Positions 16,441-25,867 of a DNA stretch of 64,000 nt are shown piece after piece. The notes under the pieces are model-generated. The model saw only the letters and a program-made list of their open reading frames with translations. It did not search any database and was not told the origin of the DNA. Source of the DNA: Acetatifactor aquisgranensis (GTDB lineage Bacteria > Bacillota > Clostridia > Lachnospirales > Lachnospiraceae); the NCBI RefSeq assembly GCF_943193215.1, contig NZ_CALPDH010000006.1, forward strand, positions 124,001 through 188,000, in the 5' to 3' direction. A program made the position numbers and the translations under genes. Every line of letters starts with the position of its first letter. Position 1 is the stretch's first letter.

Positions 16441-18360
16441 TCAGCGGAAGCTCTTCACCCAGGCTATCAGGGAGTCATGGTACACGTTCTCCGTCACGTC
16501 CCTGCGCATCTGATCGGTAATGGGCCCGTTCTTTTCCATGATGGCCAGGATCGCCTCCTGCAGTCCGGCGATTTTTCCCTCCTCGAACACTTTCTTCACG
16601 GCCTCTTCCGCGGCGGCTTTTCCGTCCGCAGGGCCGTGTGCCGTCTCCTGCCCTGCCGCGCCTGCCAGGGCGGATTCTGCTGCCCCGGACGGCTCTGTCG
16701 CTTCGGCTTTCCCGCCGCAGGCCCCATCCCGGGTATTTTCCCCTGCGCCGGACGATTTCTGCGCTGTTTCCCCGAGGACACCCTCTTTGCCGGATGCTTT
16801 CCCCCCGGCTTCCCATGCGGCCCTTTCTGTGCCGGCGCTGTTCTGCTGAGCCTCGTTTACCGCGGTGGATTCTTTCGCCGCTTCCCCGCCGGATACCTTC
16901 TGTCCGGCATCCTGAGCCGTCTCTCCGGCCCCGGGCTGCCCAGGGCTTTGAGCGGCAGTCTCCCCCGCTTCTTTATCGGAAGCGCCCTGGGGCAGATCCT
17001 CTGTCCACTCCCCGTTTTCCGGCACCCAGATCTCCCCGGAATTTGCCTTTACGTTCACGGCGATATGGCCTCCTGCCACGCTCACCCGCTGGCCGCTGAG
17101 CGCGCCGATATATTCCGCCGTGTTCCCCGCAGGCAGGGTCATCACATAGTCGCTGTCGTCATTGTTCACCGTGACCAGGACGGACTCTCCATTACAGTTC
17201 CTGGAGAAAGCGTACTGGCGGTTGGTCAGCAGCAGCTCCTGATAGTCCCCGTAGGAAAGCGCCTTTATCTTCTGCCGCGCCTTGCCCAGCGCCGCAATCA
17301 GGCGGGTGCAGGCGTTCTTCTCCAGAGCGTCGCCGAAATCCGCCAGGGAGAGCGCAGGGCGCAGGGAATCATCGGAATATCGTTCCTTTTTACCCTCTAT
17401 TCCGAATTCCGAGCCATAATAGACAGAAGGCACGCCGGGCAGCGTGTACAGCAGCACATGTACCGGCGCGAAATGGGCCTTGTTGCTCAGCTTCGTGTAG
17501 ATCCGCTCCACGTCATGGTTGTCCACGAAATTGTACAGCTTCAGCCCGTCTGGCCGGTTCCCTCCCATGCCGTAGAGACGCTTCACCGTATGGGCAATCT
17601 CGAAGTAATTGTGGTCGTTGTGCCCGGAGTACAGGGCCTTGTGCAGATGGTAATTGGTGACGGAGTGCAGCGTCCCCTCGTTGACCCAGCGGGTATAGTC
17701 CCCGTGGATGACCTCGCCCATGAGCCAGAACTCCGGCTTCACCTCGTCTGCCACACGGCGCAGCGCTTTCATATAATCGAAATCCAGCACATCCGCCGCG
17801 TCCAGCCTTATGCCGTCGATGTCGAACTCGCTGACCCAGAACCGCACTACATCGCAGATATAGTCCCTCACCGCGGGATTCTGCTGATTCAGCTTGGCCA
17901 GCAGGTCGTAGCCGCCCCAGTTCTCATAGGAAAAGCCGTCGTTGTACTGGTTGTTCCCCCAGAAGTTCACATTGCGGTACCAGTCCTTATACGGGGAATT
18001 CTCCCGTTTCTCCCGGATGTCCTTAAAAGCGAAGAAGTCCCTCCCGGTGTGGTTGAACACGCCGTCCAGGATGACCCGGATGCCCTGCCTGTGGCACTCC
18101 GCCACATAGTTCGTCAGATCCTCGTTGGTGCCCAGGCGGCTGTCCAGCTTTTTGTAATCCGTGGTCTCATATCCGTGCCCCACGGACTCGAACAGGGGCC
18201 CGATATAGATTGCGTTGCAGCCGATTTCCTTTATGTGCGCTATCCAGGGAATCAGGGTGTTCAGCCGGCGCACCGGCTCTGCATATGAATTTTCTTTCGG
18301 TGCCCCTGTAAGCCCCAGGGGGTAGATATGGTAAAATATTGCCTCGTCGTACCATGCCAT
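16441..18360 (-). CDS. GH13 alpha-amylase / cyclomaltodextrinase-like enzyme with Ala-rich C-terminal tail
   Basis: A 639-residue enzyme with no signal peptide, so probably intracellular. The GH13 signature regions are complete: region I LDGVFNHTG, region II GIRLDAADVL with nucleophile Asp187, region III FWLMGEVI with acid/base Glu216, region IV FVDNHDVERI with Asp283. A short C-terminal beta domain ends near residue 465. It is followed by about 120 residues of Ala/Glu/Gly/Ser-rich low complexity and then a compact 60-residue helical segment (KIAGLQEAILAIMEKNGPITDQ). The tail is unusual for a cytoplasmic amylase. The ATG at 18360 has AGGAGG eight bases upstream; the frame is open further upstream but without such a site. 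Confidence 0.9.
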   Translation of the reverse strand: MAWYDEAIFYHIYPLGLTGAPKENSYAEPVRRLNTLIPWIAHIKEIGCNAIYIGPLFESVGHGYETTDYKKLDSRLGTNEDLTNYVAECHRQGIRVILDGVFNHTGRDFFAFKDIREKRENSPYKDWYRNVNFWGNNQYNDGFSYENWGGYDLLAKLNQQNPAVRDYICDVVRFWVSEFDIDGIRLDAADVLDFDYMKALRRVADEVKPEFWLMGEVIHGDYTRWVNEGTLHSVTNYHLHKALYSGHNDHNYFEIAHTVKRLYGMGGNRPDGLKLYNFVDNHDVERIYTKLSNKAHFAPVHVLLYTLPGVPSVYYGSEFGIEGKKERYSDDSLRPALSLADFGDALEKNACTRLIAALGKARQKIKALSYGDYQELLLTNRQYAFSRNCNGESVLVTVNNDDSDYVMTLPAGNTAEYIGALSGQRVSVAGGHIAVNVKANSGEIWVPENGEWTEDLPQGASDKEAGETAAQSPGQPGAGETAQDAGQKVSGGEAAKESTAVNEAQQNSAGTERAAWEAGGKASGKEGVLGETAQKSSGAGENTRDGACGGKAEATEPSGAAESALAGAAGQETAHGPADGKAAAEEAVKKVFEEGKIAGLQEAILAIMEKNGPITDQMRRDVTENVYHDSLIAWVKSFR

Positions 18361-18571
18361 GTCGCGTTTCCTCCTATTCAGCTGCCGTTTGCGGCAGCTG
18401 ATGCTTTCTGCGGCCATTGCCGCATTTTCGTATTTCCTTTTCCAGTATAATCCGAATTCTCGAAATAGTCAACTCTTCACGGCAATCCGCCGGCATGCAG
18501 GATGAATTTATGTTAATCTTTTATCTAAAATACGTCAATCTCTGGCACGTTTCAGCGCAGGGTTACAAAAT

Positions 18572-18605
18572 CTGTCATCAAACTGTAATCATTTTCTGTT
18601 ATAAT
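18572..18605 (+). promoter_or_regulatory. OmpR-type operator and promoter of the two-component system at 18.7 kb
   Basis: CTGTCATCAAACTGTAATC (18572-18590) contains two heptamers, TGTCATC and TGTAATC, 11 bases apart. Exactly nine bases follow, then TATAAT (18600-18605). The same layout occurs before the ABC exporter genes at 20613-20645, which points to autoregulation. The 357-base interval 18361-18717 contains nothing else recognised. Confidence 0.65.
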
Positions 18606-18717
18606 ATACTCATGGAAGAAGAAATTTGCCGCGATGTCCAAGCCGGGTCACTTGGCAAATTCCAGTAATTTTCAGTGTAAATCATAAACAGATAATGAGA
18701 TAAGGCGGAAACCGGAA

Positions 18718-19389
18718 ATGATTGAATTATGTTATGTGGAGGACAATCCAGATATCGCGGATACTGTAAAGCAATATCTGGCGCAGAAAGGCTTTCGCGT
18801 GACCGTATGCGCCACTCTTGCCCAGGCAAGGCAGACTCTGCAGGCCAATGTGCCCACGCTGGTGCTGCTCGACTGGAACATGCCGGACGGCCGCGGGGAC
18901 AGGCTGTGCCAGTGGATCCGCAGCCGCTGGAAAGAGCTGCCGGTGATATTCCTCACTGTCCGGGGAGACAGCGCGGATATCGTCTCCGGCTTCAAAAGCG
19001 GCGCGGACGATTATGTGGTGAAGCCCTTTGAGCTGGAGGTGCTGTATTCCCGTATCCTGGCCCTGCTGCGCAGGACCAGAGACACAGCCGGGCAATATCT
19101 CTCCTGCGGCGGCATCGTCATCGACCGCAGCCGCATGACTGTCTCCTGCCAGGGAGAGGAAATCGGCCTGAGCATTTTGGAATACCAACTTCTTTTATAC
19201 TTAATACAGAACAAGGGAAGAACCGTCACCAGAGAGAAAATCCTGGAACAGGTGTGGGACATGAACGGCAATTACGTAAATGACAACACTCTGACCGTGA
19301 CCATGAAGCGGCTGCGGGACAAGCTCTCCCAGCCGGCCTGCCTGAAGACGGTCAGGAGCGTGGGATACCGCATGGAGGATACCATATGA
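18718..19389 (+). CDS. OmpR/PhoB-family response regulator
   Basis: A 223-residue regulator. The receiver domain shows YVEDN, phospho-acceptor Asp52 in LLDWNMPDG, the conserved Thr in FLTVRG and Lys in DDYVVKPFE. The C-terminal winged helix has LSILEYQLLLYLIQNKGRTVTREKILEQVW and the wing VGYRMED. The gene overlaps the following kinase by four bases and sits directly before an ABC exporter that carries the same operator, so it probably activates exporter synthesis in response to a cell-envelope or antimicrobial-peptide signal. Confidence 0.93.
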   Translation: MIELCYVEDNPDIADTVKQYLAQKGFRVTVCATLAQARQTLQANVPTLVLLDWNMPDGRGDRLCQWIRSRWKELPVIFLTVRGDSADIVSGFKSGADDYVVKPFELEVLYSRILALLRRTRDTAGQYLSCGGIVIDRSRMTVSCQGEEIGLSILEYQLLLYLIQNKGRTVTREKILEQVWDMNGNYVNDNTLTVTMKRLRDKLSQPACLKTVRSVGYRMEDTI

Positions 19390-20621
19390 GCGGCAGAAAA
19401 GACTTCTTACTCACTTTCGGGTTCATGCTCTGCGTCAGTCTGGTTTCCTGTGCCCTGACGGCCGCGCTCCTCTCCCGCCACTACGGCAGGCTGCAGTTCG
19501 AGATGCTGGACGCCGTCTGCGGGGAAATGCTGGCACAGGCGCCGGAGTCCGAAAAAATAATCGCTTCCGCTTTAAAAGAATACACCGCCCGGACCGGGGG
19601 CGGAGGCGCTGCGGACAACGACTCTGCGGGCAGCAATGCGGCAGACAGCAATGGCATAGCGCAAAAGGATTTTCTGTCCGAACTCGGATACCGTGCCGGG
19701 GACTTTACAGATACGCGTTCCCCGCGGAATTTCTTATTCCCATTGGCAGGGCTTCTGGCGGGAATCCTGCTCTTTCTCCTTACCTTTCTCTATCGGAACA
19801 AAAAAGAGGCTGCCCGCATCCAGGCTCTCGCGGCCTATCTGGAAGAGGTCAATATCGGGAATGCCCCGGTGCTTTCCGCCTCCGGAGAGGATGAATTTTC
19901 CAAGCTGGAGGATGAAATCTACAAGACCGTGACCTTTCTCTACCAGACCAGGGACGATGCAGTCCAGGCAAAGAACGCCTTCGCGGAAAACCTGTCCAAT
20001 ATCGCCCATCAGATCAAGACCCCCATCACCGCCATCTCCCTGTCTGTCCAGATGATGCGCCAGTCGCCCCATGACAGCCAGCTGGCCCAGGTGGAAAAAC
20101 AGCTCCTGCGGCTGACCCGCCTGGAAGAGGCCCTGCTTGTCCTGTCACGAATCGATGCAGGCACATTGCCTTTTCAGAAGACGGAAGTGGATGTCTTTAC
20201 CCTGCTGGTCCTGGCCGCGGACAATCTGCGGGAACTGTTCGCCGGTTCCGGGACCTCCATCCATATCCCGGAACTGGGAGAGATGGCCGTCACCGCCGAT
20301 CTGGACTGGACCATGGAGGCAGTCATGAATCTGATGAAAAACTGCATGGAGCATGCAAAAGGCGGAACCATCCACTGCTCCTATGCCCAGAATCCTCTGT
20401 ACACGGAAATCCTGATCTGGGATGAGGGGGACGGTTTCCAGAAAGACGATATCCCATATCTTTTTAAACGATTCTACAGAGGCCGGAACGCCGGGGAGGG
20501 CGGCATCGGCATCGGGCTTGCCCTGTCAAAAGAAATCATCGAGCGCCAGAACGGAACCATACAGGCCGAAAACATGCCGGGCGGCGGCGCCCGTTTTGAA
20601 ATTCGCTTCTACCGTCACTGA
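19386..20621 (+). CDS. Sensor histidine kinase of the 18.7 kb system
   Basis: A 411-residue membrane kinase. Helix 1 lies near residues 7-27, then an extracytoplasmic loop of about 85 residues with a Gly/Ala/Asn-rich stretch, and helix 2 near residues 118-138. His208 in NIAHQIKTPITAISL is the phosphorylation site. The ATPase domain shows LMKNCMEHA, WDEGDGF and GGIGIGLALSKEI. The stop codon lies inside the operator for the downstream exporter. The signal is not readable, but kinases beside MacB-type exporters commonly respond to peptide antibiotics. Confidence 0.92.
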   Translation: MSGRKDFLLTFGFMLCVSLVSCALTAALLSRHYGRLQFEMLDAVCGEMLAQAPESEKIIASALKEYTARTGGGGAADNDSAGSNAADSNGIAQKDFLSELGYRAGDFTDTRSPRNFLFPLAGLLAGILLFLLTFLYRNKKEAARIQALAAYLEEVNIGNAPVLSASGEDEFSKLEDEIYKTVTFLYQTRDDAVQAKNAFAENLSNIAHQIKTPITAISLSVQMMRQSPHDSQLAQVEKQLLRLTRLEEALLVLSRIDAGTLPFQKTEVDVFTLLVLAADNLRELFAGSGTSIHIPELGEMAVTADLDWTMEAVMNLMKNCMEHAKGGTIHCSYAQNPLYTEILIWDEGDGFQKDDIPYLFKRFYRGRNAGEGGIGIGLALSKEIIERQNGTIQAENMPGGGARFEIRFYRH

Positions 20622-20645
20622 GCTGTAACTTTCGTTTGCTATACT
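20613..20645 (+). promoter_or_regulatory. OmpR-type operator and promoter of the ABC exporter
   Basis: CGTCACT (20613-20619) and TGTAACT (20624-20630) are 11 bases apart; nine bases later comes TATACT (20640-20645). This geometry equals that of the site before the regulator gene. It overlaps the kinase stop codon, so the exporter can be transcribed independently. Confidence 0.65.
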
Positions 20646-20732
20646 GTATTTATGACCCGGTCAGCCAGGGGGCATTCCCCTGGCAATAGCACTGCAATAA
20701 CGCTACTATTGCAGGAAAGGAGACAACAGAAA

Positions 20733-21413
20733 ATGGAAATCTTAAAATGTGAAAGCGTCCGAAAGACTTACGGAGACCGCGGCAACCAGGTAGCCGCGCT
20801 GGACGGAATCGATCTGTCGGTAAGCAAGGGGGAATTCGTGGCAATCATAGGGGCCTCCGGCTCAGGCAAGTCCACCCTGCTGCATATCCTGGGCACCGTG
20901 GACAAGCCCACGAGCGGAAAGGTGACCATAGACGGCACTGACCTTGCGGGCCTAAATCCCACCCAGGCAGCGATTTTCCGCCGCAGAAAGGTAGGTCTGG
21001 TGTACCAATTCTACAACCTGATCCCCACCCTCACCGTGCGGAAGAATATCCTGATGCCCCTGGCTCTCGACAAGAAAAAGCCCAATCAGGAGTACTTTGA
21101 CAAAGTGGTGGGCTCCCTGGGCCTCTCCGAGAAGCTCGATGCCCTGCCCAACCAGCTCTCGGGCGGCCAGCAGCAGAGGGTGGCCATCGCGCGCTCTCTG
21201 ATCTACCGTCCGGCGCTGCTTTTAGCGGACGAGCCCACGGGAAACCTGGACCAGAAGAATTCCAGGGAGATCATCGACATGCTGAAGCTCTCTAACCGCA
21301 ATCTGGAACAGACCATCATTCTGATCACCCATGACGAAAAGGTGGCTCTGGAGGCAGAGCGCATCATCACCCTGAACGATGGGCACATCGTCAGCGACGA
21401 AAAGCGGAGGTGA
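20733..21413 (+). CDS. ABC exporter ATPase (MacB/LolD type)
   Basis: A 226-residue cytoplasmic ATPase with Walker A GASGSGKST, Q-loop VYQFYNLIPTL, signature LSGGQQQRVAIA, Walker B LLLADEPTGNLD and the switch His in LITHDE. This subclass pairs with FtsX-like permeases and commonly acts in antimicrobial-peptide resistance or sensing. The ATG at 20733 follows GGAAAGGAG; an earlier in-frame ATG (20652) would add residues unlike the family. The permease start lies directly after its stop. Confidence 0.93.
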   Translation: MEILKCESVRKTYGDRGNQVAALDGIDLSVSKGEFVAIIGASGSGKSTLLHILGTVDKPTSGKVTIDGTDLAGLNPTQAAIFRRRKVGLVYQFYNLIPTLTVRKNILMPLALDKKKPNQEYFDKVVGSLGLSEKLDALPNQLSGGQQQRVAIARSLIYRPALLLADEPTGNLDQKNSREIIDMLKLSNRNLEQTIILITHDEKVALEAERIITLNDGHIVSDEKRR

Positions 21414-21418
21414 AATCG

Positions 21419-23656
21419 ATGTCTCAATTGAATATGTGGAAAGATTATTCCTCCGGCTATGTCAGGAACAACCGGACGTCAGGCCTGGCCGTCACCATAG
21501 CGGCATTTATCTCTGCATTGCTTCTGTCCCTGCTGTGCGGGTCATTCTATAATATGTGGAAATATGAAATCGAGCGGCTGGAGCTGGAAGAGGGAGGGTG
21601 GCACAGCCGGATCGCCGGAGAGCTGAATCCGGAGGCAATCGATGCCATACAGAATTTTGCCAATGTGAAAGAGGTTGTGGCAAACCAGGCAGGAAACGGC
21701 GGAGGGACGGTTATTGATATTTATTTTACCGATATATCCTCCGTCCTGGAAGATATGCCCCGGATTGCCCAGGCAGTGGGAGTCTCGCCGGATGCGGTCA
21801 CTTACCACCACTCGCTCCTGGCCATGTATCTGGTGCGCGACCCTTCAGACCCTGCGCCGCGGATGCTGTTTCCCCTGTTTCTGCTGATAACGGCTTTTGC
21901 CTCGTTTTCGCTGATCGTCATCATACACAATTCTTTCGCTGTGACCATGAATGCCAGAATCCACCAGTTCGGCATCTTCTCCAGCATCGGCGCTACGCCC
22001 AGGCAGATACGGGCCTGTCTTTTGCAGGAGGCGGCCGCGCTGTGCGCCCTGCCTGTGATAATCGGCAATTTGCTGGGAATCCTGCTGAGCATGGCGCTTG
22101 TGAATCTGTCAAATATTCTGCTGGGGAGCAATGTGCCGGGACGGCATGAATCGGACTTTGGCTATCATCCTCTTGTCCTGGGGCTGACCCTGTTGGTGAC
22201 TGTCCTCACCATATGGATTTCCGCCTGGCTCCCGGCCAGGAAATTAAGCAGGCTGACCCCTCTGGAGGCAATCAAAAACGTGGATGAGCTGCATCTGAAG
22301 CGCAGGAAGAAATCCCCCATCCTCTCCTGTTTGTTCGGCACCCCGGGAGAACTGGCCGGAAACGCGCTGAAAGCACAGCGGAAAGCCCTGCGGACCGCGT
22401 CCCTGTCCCTTGTGTTCTCTTTCCTGGCCTTTACGATGATGCAGTGCTTTTTCTCGCTCTCCGAAATCAGCACAAGAGAGACCTATTTTGAGAGATACCT
22501 GAATGTCTGGGATATCTATGTGACAATAAAGGACGCAGCCCTGGACTCTTTTGCGGAAACAGCCGAAATACAGGAACTTCCCGGCGCGGAGAATGCCATC
22601 GTCTATCAAAGGGCCGCGGCAAAAAGGCTGGTCACCGAAGACGAAATCAGCGAGGATATGAAATCTTTCGGCGGATTTTCCCATGCCGCTGGCAACTATG
22701 TATCTCAGACAGATGCCGGCTGGCTGGTGAACGCCCCCATTGTCATCCTGGATGACGCCAGCTTTCTATCCTACTGCGGGCAGATCGGCGCCTCGCCACG
22801 GCTTGACGGGGCAGTGGTGCTCAATCAGATCCGCGATGTGACCAATCCGGACTTTCGGCATCCGGATTATATGCCCTATCTGAAAGCATCCGGCGGGGCC
22901 GAAAGCGCCGTCAGCATTTTAAGGCAATATGGTAATACAGAAATTAAGGCAGAGGTTCCCATTGTGTCCTATACAGAGGAAACGCCTGCCCTGCGGGAGG
23001 AATACGCGACCCTTGACTACTATGAACTGGTACATTTCCTTCCTGTCTCTCTGTGGGAAGAAATCAGGGGACAGATAGGAGGAACGGAAGAGGATGTCCT
23101 TATCTGTGTCCTTGCCGCCGAAAATGCATCCCTGGCCGACCTGAATGCCCTGCAGGACGAAATCAGCCGGCTCCTGAGCCCGAAATACTCCCTTGAAAGC
23201 GAGAACCGGATCCAGAAACAGGAAACCAATGACCTCCAGATGGCGGGCTTCAAGGCTATCCTGGGCGGCTTCTGCGTCCTGCTTGCCATCATCGGCATCG
23301 GCAATGTATTTTCCAATACCATGGGCTTTGTCCGTCAGCGGAAAAGAGAATTCGCCAGATATATGTCCGTGGGCCTGACGCCGGAGAGCATCCGGAAAAT
23401 GTTCCTGATAGAGGCTTCGGTTCTGGCCTGCCGTCCGGTGCTGTTCACTCTCCCGCCGGCAGTCTTTGCCGTCTGGTTCATGCTGAGGGCAAGCTATGTG
23501 GACGCAGGGGAATTTCTCGCCCAGACCCCTTTCTTTCCGATTACTGTTTTCCTGCTGGCCATCTGGGGGACGGTGGCGCTGGCCTATTTTCTTGGCTGGC
23601 GGCAGGTGCGCCGAATCAATCTGGCGCAGGTCCTGCGGGATGATACGATGATGTGA
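21419..23656 (+). CDS. FtsX-like ABC exporter permease
   Basis: A 745-residue membrane protein. Membrane helix 1 is near residues 25-45, a group of three near 140-270 (LITAFASFSLIVIIH, then IGATPRQIRACLLQEAAALCALPVIIG), another near 325, a large extracytoplasmic domain of about 280 residues, and three C-terminal helices. The FtsX motif appears twice (SIGATPRQI and SVGLTPESI). GCGGAGGTGA lies just before the ATG at 21419; an overlapping GTG at 21410 is less likely. It forms the membrane part of the exporter with the preceding ATPase. Confidence 0.9.
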   Translation: MSQLNMWKDYSSGYVRNNRTSGLAVTIAAFISALLLSLLCGSFYNMWKYEIERLELEEGGWHSRIAGELNPEAIDAIQNFANVKEVVANQAGNGGGTVIDIYFTDISSVLEDMPRIAQAVGVSPDAVTYHHSLLAMYLVRDPSDPAPRMLFPLFLLITAFASFSLIVIIHNSFAVTMNARIHQFGIFSSIGATPRQIRACLLQEAAALCALPVIIGNLLGILLSMALVNLSNILLGSNVPGRHESDFGYHPLVLGLTLLVTVLTIWISAWLPARKLSRLTPLEAIKNVDELHLKRRKKSPILSCLFGTPGELAGNALKAQRKALRTASLSLVFSFLAFTMMQCFFSLSEISTRETYFERYLNVWDIYVTIKDAALDSFAETAEIQELPGAENAIVYQRAAAKRLVTEDEISEDMKSFGGFSHAAGNYVSQTDAGWLVNAPIVILDDASFLSYCGQIGASPRLDGAVVLNQIRDVTNPDFRHPDYMPYLKASGGAESAVSILRQYGNTEIKAEVPIVSYTEETPALREEYATLDYYELVHFLPVSLWEEIRGQIGGTEEDVLICVLAAENASLADLNALQDEISRLLSPKYSLESENRIQKQETNDLQMAGFKAILGGFCVLLAIIGIGNVFSNTMGFVRQRKREFARYMSVGLTPESIRKMFLIEASVLACRPVLFTLPPAVFAVWFMLRASYVDAGEFLAQTPFFPITVFLLAIWGTVALAYFLGWRQVRRINLAQVLRDDTMM

Positions 23657-23692
23657 GAAGGCCATGACTATTCCTGTTGTTACAGACAGGTA

Positions 23693-25585
23693 TTATGGGG
23701 AGGAGTACAGCAGATAATGCCCCTCCCCACACTCCCTGCATTTTTCATATGTTTTCCCATTGTATTCATAAGGAGCATCAGGCTCTGTTCCCAACCACAC
23801 AATGCAATCCGGTTGGAATGAACCATCAGCGTAACCAGCGGACTGATTGGTGACGCCCACATGTTCTATACGCATAACCTCATCCGGCAGCATTCGCCAT
23901 AATGGGTATTCATAATCATCACCCCCCATGGACAGACCTACCGAATTATAACCGCCATCATCAATGGCTGCACACACAGCGGCATAAGGTTCGTATTCCT
24001 CAAAACGATTGGCGAAATAGCCCTCGGGGCGTTGGCCGGCCTCCCTTTTTGTCACCATAGTCCAGTGGTATATGCTCTGGTATGACAGGTCTGCAACACA
24101 AAGCAAAATCACCACAGCGGCCAATGCATATCGCGGAATCCGCGGCAACCGGTTCTGAAGCTGTATCGCAATCAGCGGACACAACAGCGCCAGATAAGAA
24201 AGCATATAGCGGCTGACAAAGGGCTCCCAGCGCAGAACGGCACAAAATACCATAAAACATATTGCAGCTATAAAAGAATAGCCCAATACAATCCTTTTTA
24301 CAGAATACCGGCGGCATGCCCATATGCCCAGAAGTATGCAGAACACCAACAAGTACACAATCAAAGGATTCACTGCCATATCATGGCCATACTCCGCGGC
24401 TCCATGTACGAAAAATTCTCTTCCGTCCTCAGCTATGGAAACATCGTTTAAATCCACATGCAACAGGAACGCAATCTTGCGCACTAGACGCAGAATCAGA
24501 CTGGAACTATCGGGCAGATAACGGCTGGGCAGATTGAAAGTAAAATTTTTCAAAAAATTTACAATCACATACAATGGATGCAACGTTCCAATGAGTTGGC
24601 GGCGTCCTACACCAGAATCAGAAATAGCGGAAAAAGTCTGCAGGTTACGCAATGTCTCTGGTATCAACGGCAATAAAATTGCAGGAATCACACAGGCCAG
24701 AAGCCGACAGAGGCAAACCAGGGAATCTTTCCTCAAGATACAGTGCAGCAACAGCCACAGCACAAACAGGGCCATGGCAATGCATACAGAAGGCTTAGCC
24801 AGATATCCCAGGCTGACGCAAAATCCCATGGTGCAAACCTTACGGACTGTGGGGCCATCAAAAACGATTTTCTGAGGACTCGTGAAATCCAACAGCAGAT
24901 ATACAAAATACAATAGCCACAAGGCGGCAAAGTGATCCGTCTGTGTCGTCAGCGCCTCTGACACGGCGATAGGCATAGCCATATACAGCAGCGATGCCAA
25001 AAGGCTAAATCCCTGAGAACCATGAAGTTTTCGGGTAATCTGGTATATCATACAGACACTTGTCAAATAGCTGGCACATTGCAGCAGATTTAATAAGATG
25101 TCAGATTGGCCAGTCAGCACATAGACATGCAGATTGACAAATTCCGCCAAGACAGGGCTGGAAATCTGACGCAGAATATGTGTGGCATAGTGCGCCACAG
25201 ACCCGTTCTGTGCCCAGTGGGCAATACGCGGCAAATGATAGGTCATGGAATCCCAGTTATAGGGAACTGTAATCAGGGAAAAAACCAGTACTGTCCCCCC
25301 GAAAACTGCCAATATCCCTATTTCTGCCCGGACTAATGTGAATTCAGCCAAATGCGGCAGCAGGTTTCTGTATTTTTTACGATATATCAGTAGTCCAAGC
25401 AGCACTACGGCAGTTCCAAACCATACACAGAACAGCGGCACAGGGCGCAGCTGGCCGGGCAGGGACAGCAGCTGTGTGACAACGAACAGATATAAGGTCC
25501 AAAGAGTGCTGGCCCGTATATAAGCATAGGTACGCTCCTCTTCTCCGCACAAATTAGCATACAGCAATAAAAAGGACGATAACAT
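23693..25585 (-). CDS. Polytopic membrane glycosyltransferase-like protein (GT39/ArnT-like)
   Basis: A 630-residue protein with at least ten hydrophobic helices and a soluble C-terminal part of about 120 residues. The first extracytoplasmic loop contains NWDSMTYHLPRIAHWAQNGSV, the D-x-x-x-Y/H arrangement of the catalytic loop in polyprenol-phosphate-dependent glycosyltransferases (GT-C fold). It probably transfers a sugar from a lipid carrier to an envelope polymer or protein, but the acceptor cannot be deduced. The start has GAGAGGG seven bases upstream. Base composition is lower in GC than the neighbours, hinting at transfer. It stands alone between a convergent exporter and a divergent tRNA synthetase. 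Confidence 0.7.
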   Translation of the reverse strand: MLSSFLLLYANLCGEEERTYAYIRASTLWTLYLFVVTQLLSLPGQLRPVPLFCVWFGTAVVLLGLLIYRKKYRNLLPHLAEFTLVRAEIGILAVFGGTVLVFSLITVPYNWDSMTYHLPRIAHWAQNGSVAHYATHILRQISSPVLAEFVNLHVYVLTGQSDILLNLLQCASYLTSVCMIYQITRKLHGSQGFSLLASLLYMAMPIAVSEALTTQTDHFAALWLLYFVYLLLDFTSPQKIVFDGPTVRKVCTMGFCVSLGYLAKPSVCIAMALFVLWLLLHCILRKDSLVCLCRLLACVIPAILLPLIPETLRNLQTFSAISDSGVGRRQLIGTLHPLYVIVNFLKNFTFNLPSRYLPDSSSLILRLVRKIAFLLHVDLNDVSIAEDGREFFVHGAAEYGHDMAVNPLIVYLLVFCILLGIWACRRYSVKRIVLGYSFIAAICFMVFCAVLRWEPFVSRYMLSYLALLCPLIAIQLQNRLPRIPRYALAAVVILLCVADLSYQSIYHWTMVTKREAGQRPEGYFANRFEEYEPYAAVCAAIDDGGYNSVGLSMGGDDYEYPLWRMLPDEVMRIEHVGVTNQSAGYADGSFQPDCIVWLGTEPDAPYEYNGKTYEKCRECGEGHYLLYSSP

Positions 25586-25867
25586 ATTTATACCCTCTCC
25601 ATTTTCTAAGACTTGCAGGCAACAGCCATAATGCTCATACTGTGCCTACAGTAACATAATCGGGAAATTTTGTAAACAGCTTTAGCCGCAAAAAGCAGTC
25701 CGAAAACTTTCCATCGCAGCTATTGATAAGCATCTGGTCAGCACGCACCATATTGGCCGGTCAATGAATGACAATCAATGCACAGGCGCAATCTCGGCAA
25801 AGGCACTTAAACCTTGCAAAACCCTGTGGAGTCTGCTACAATTGAGAAACTTAAGGAGGAAAAAGAC

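Noticed and set aside
16477..18288. A 603-codon open frame on the plus strand opposite the amylase gene
   Set aside because: It is the antisense of a complete GH13 enzyme with all four signature regions; high GC keeps the opposite frame open. No ribosome site and no family-like motifs.
18572..18590. A true Pho box (resembles CTGTCATAAATCTGTCAT)
   Set aside because: The resemblance follows from the common OmpR/PhoB heptamer; no phosphate genes are near, and the adjacent regulator serves an ABC exporter.
25586..25867. T-box leader before the aspartyl-tRNA synthetase gene
   Set aside because: The conserved T-box sequence and a terminator with T-run were looked for and not seen.
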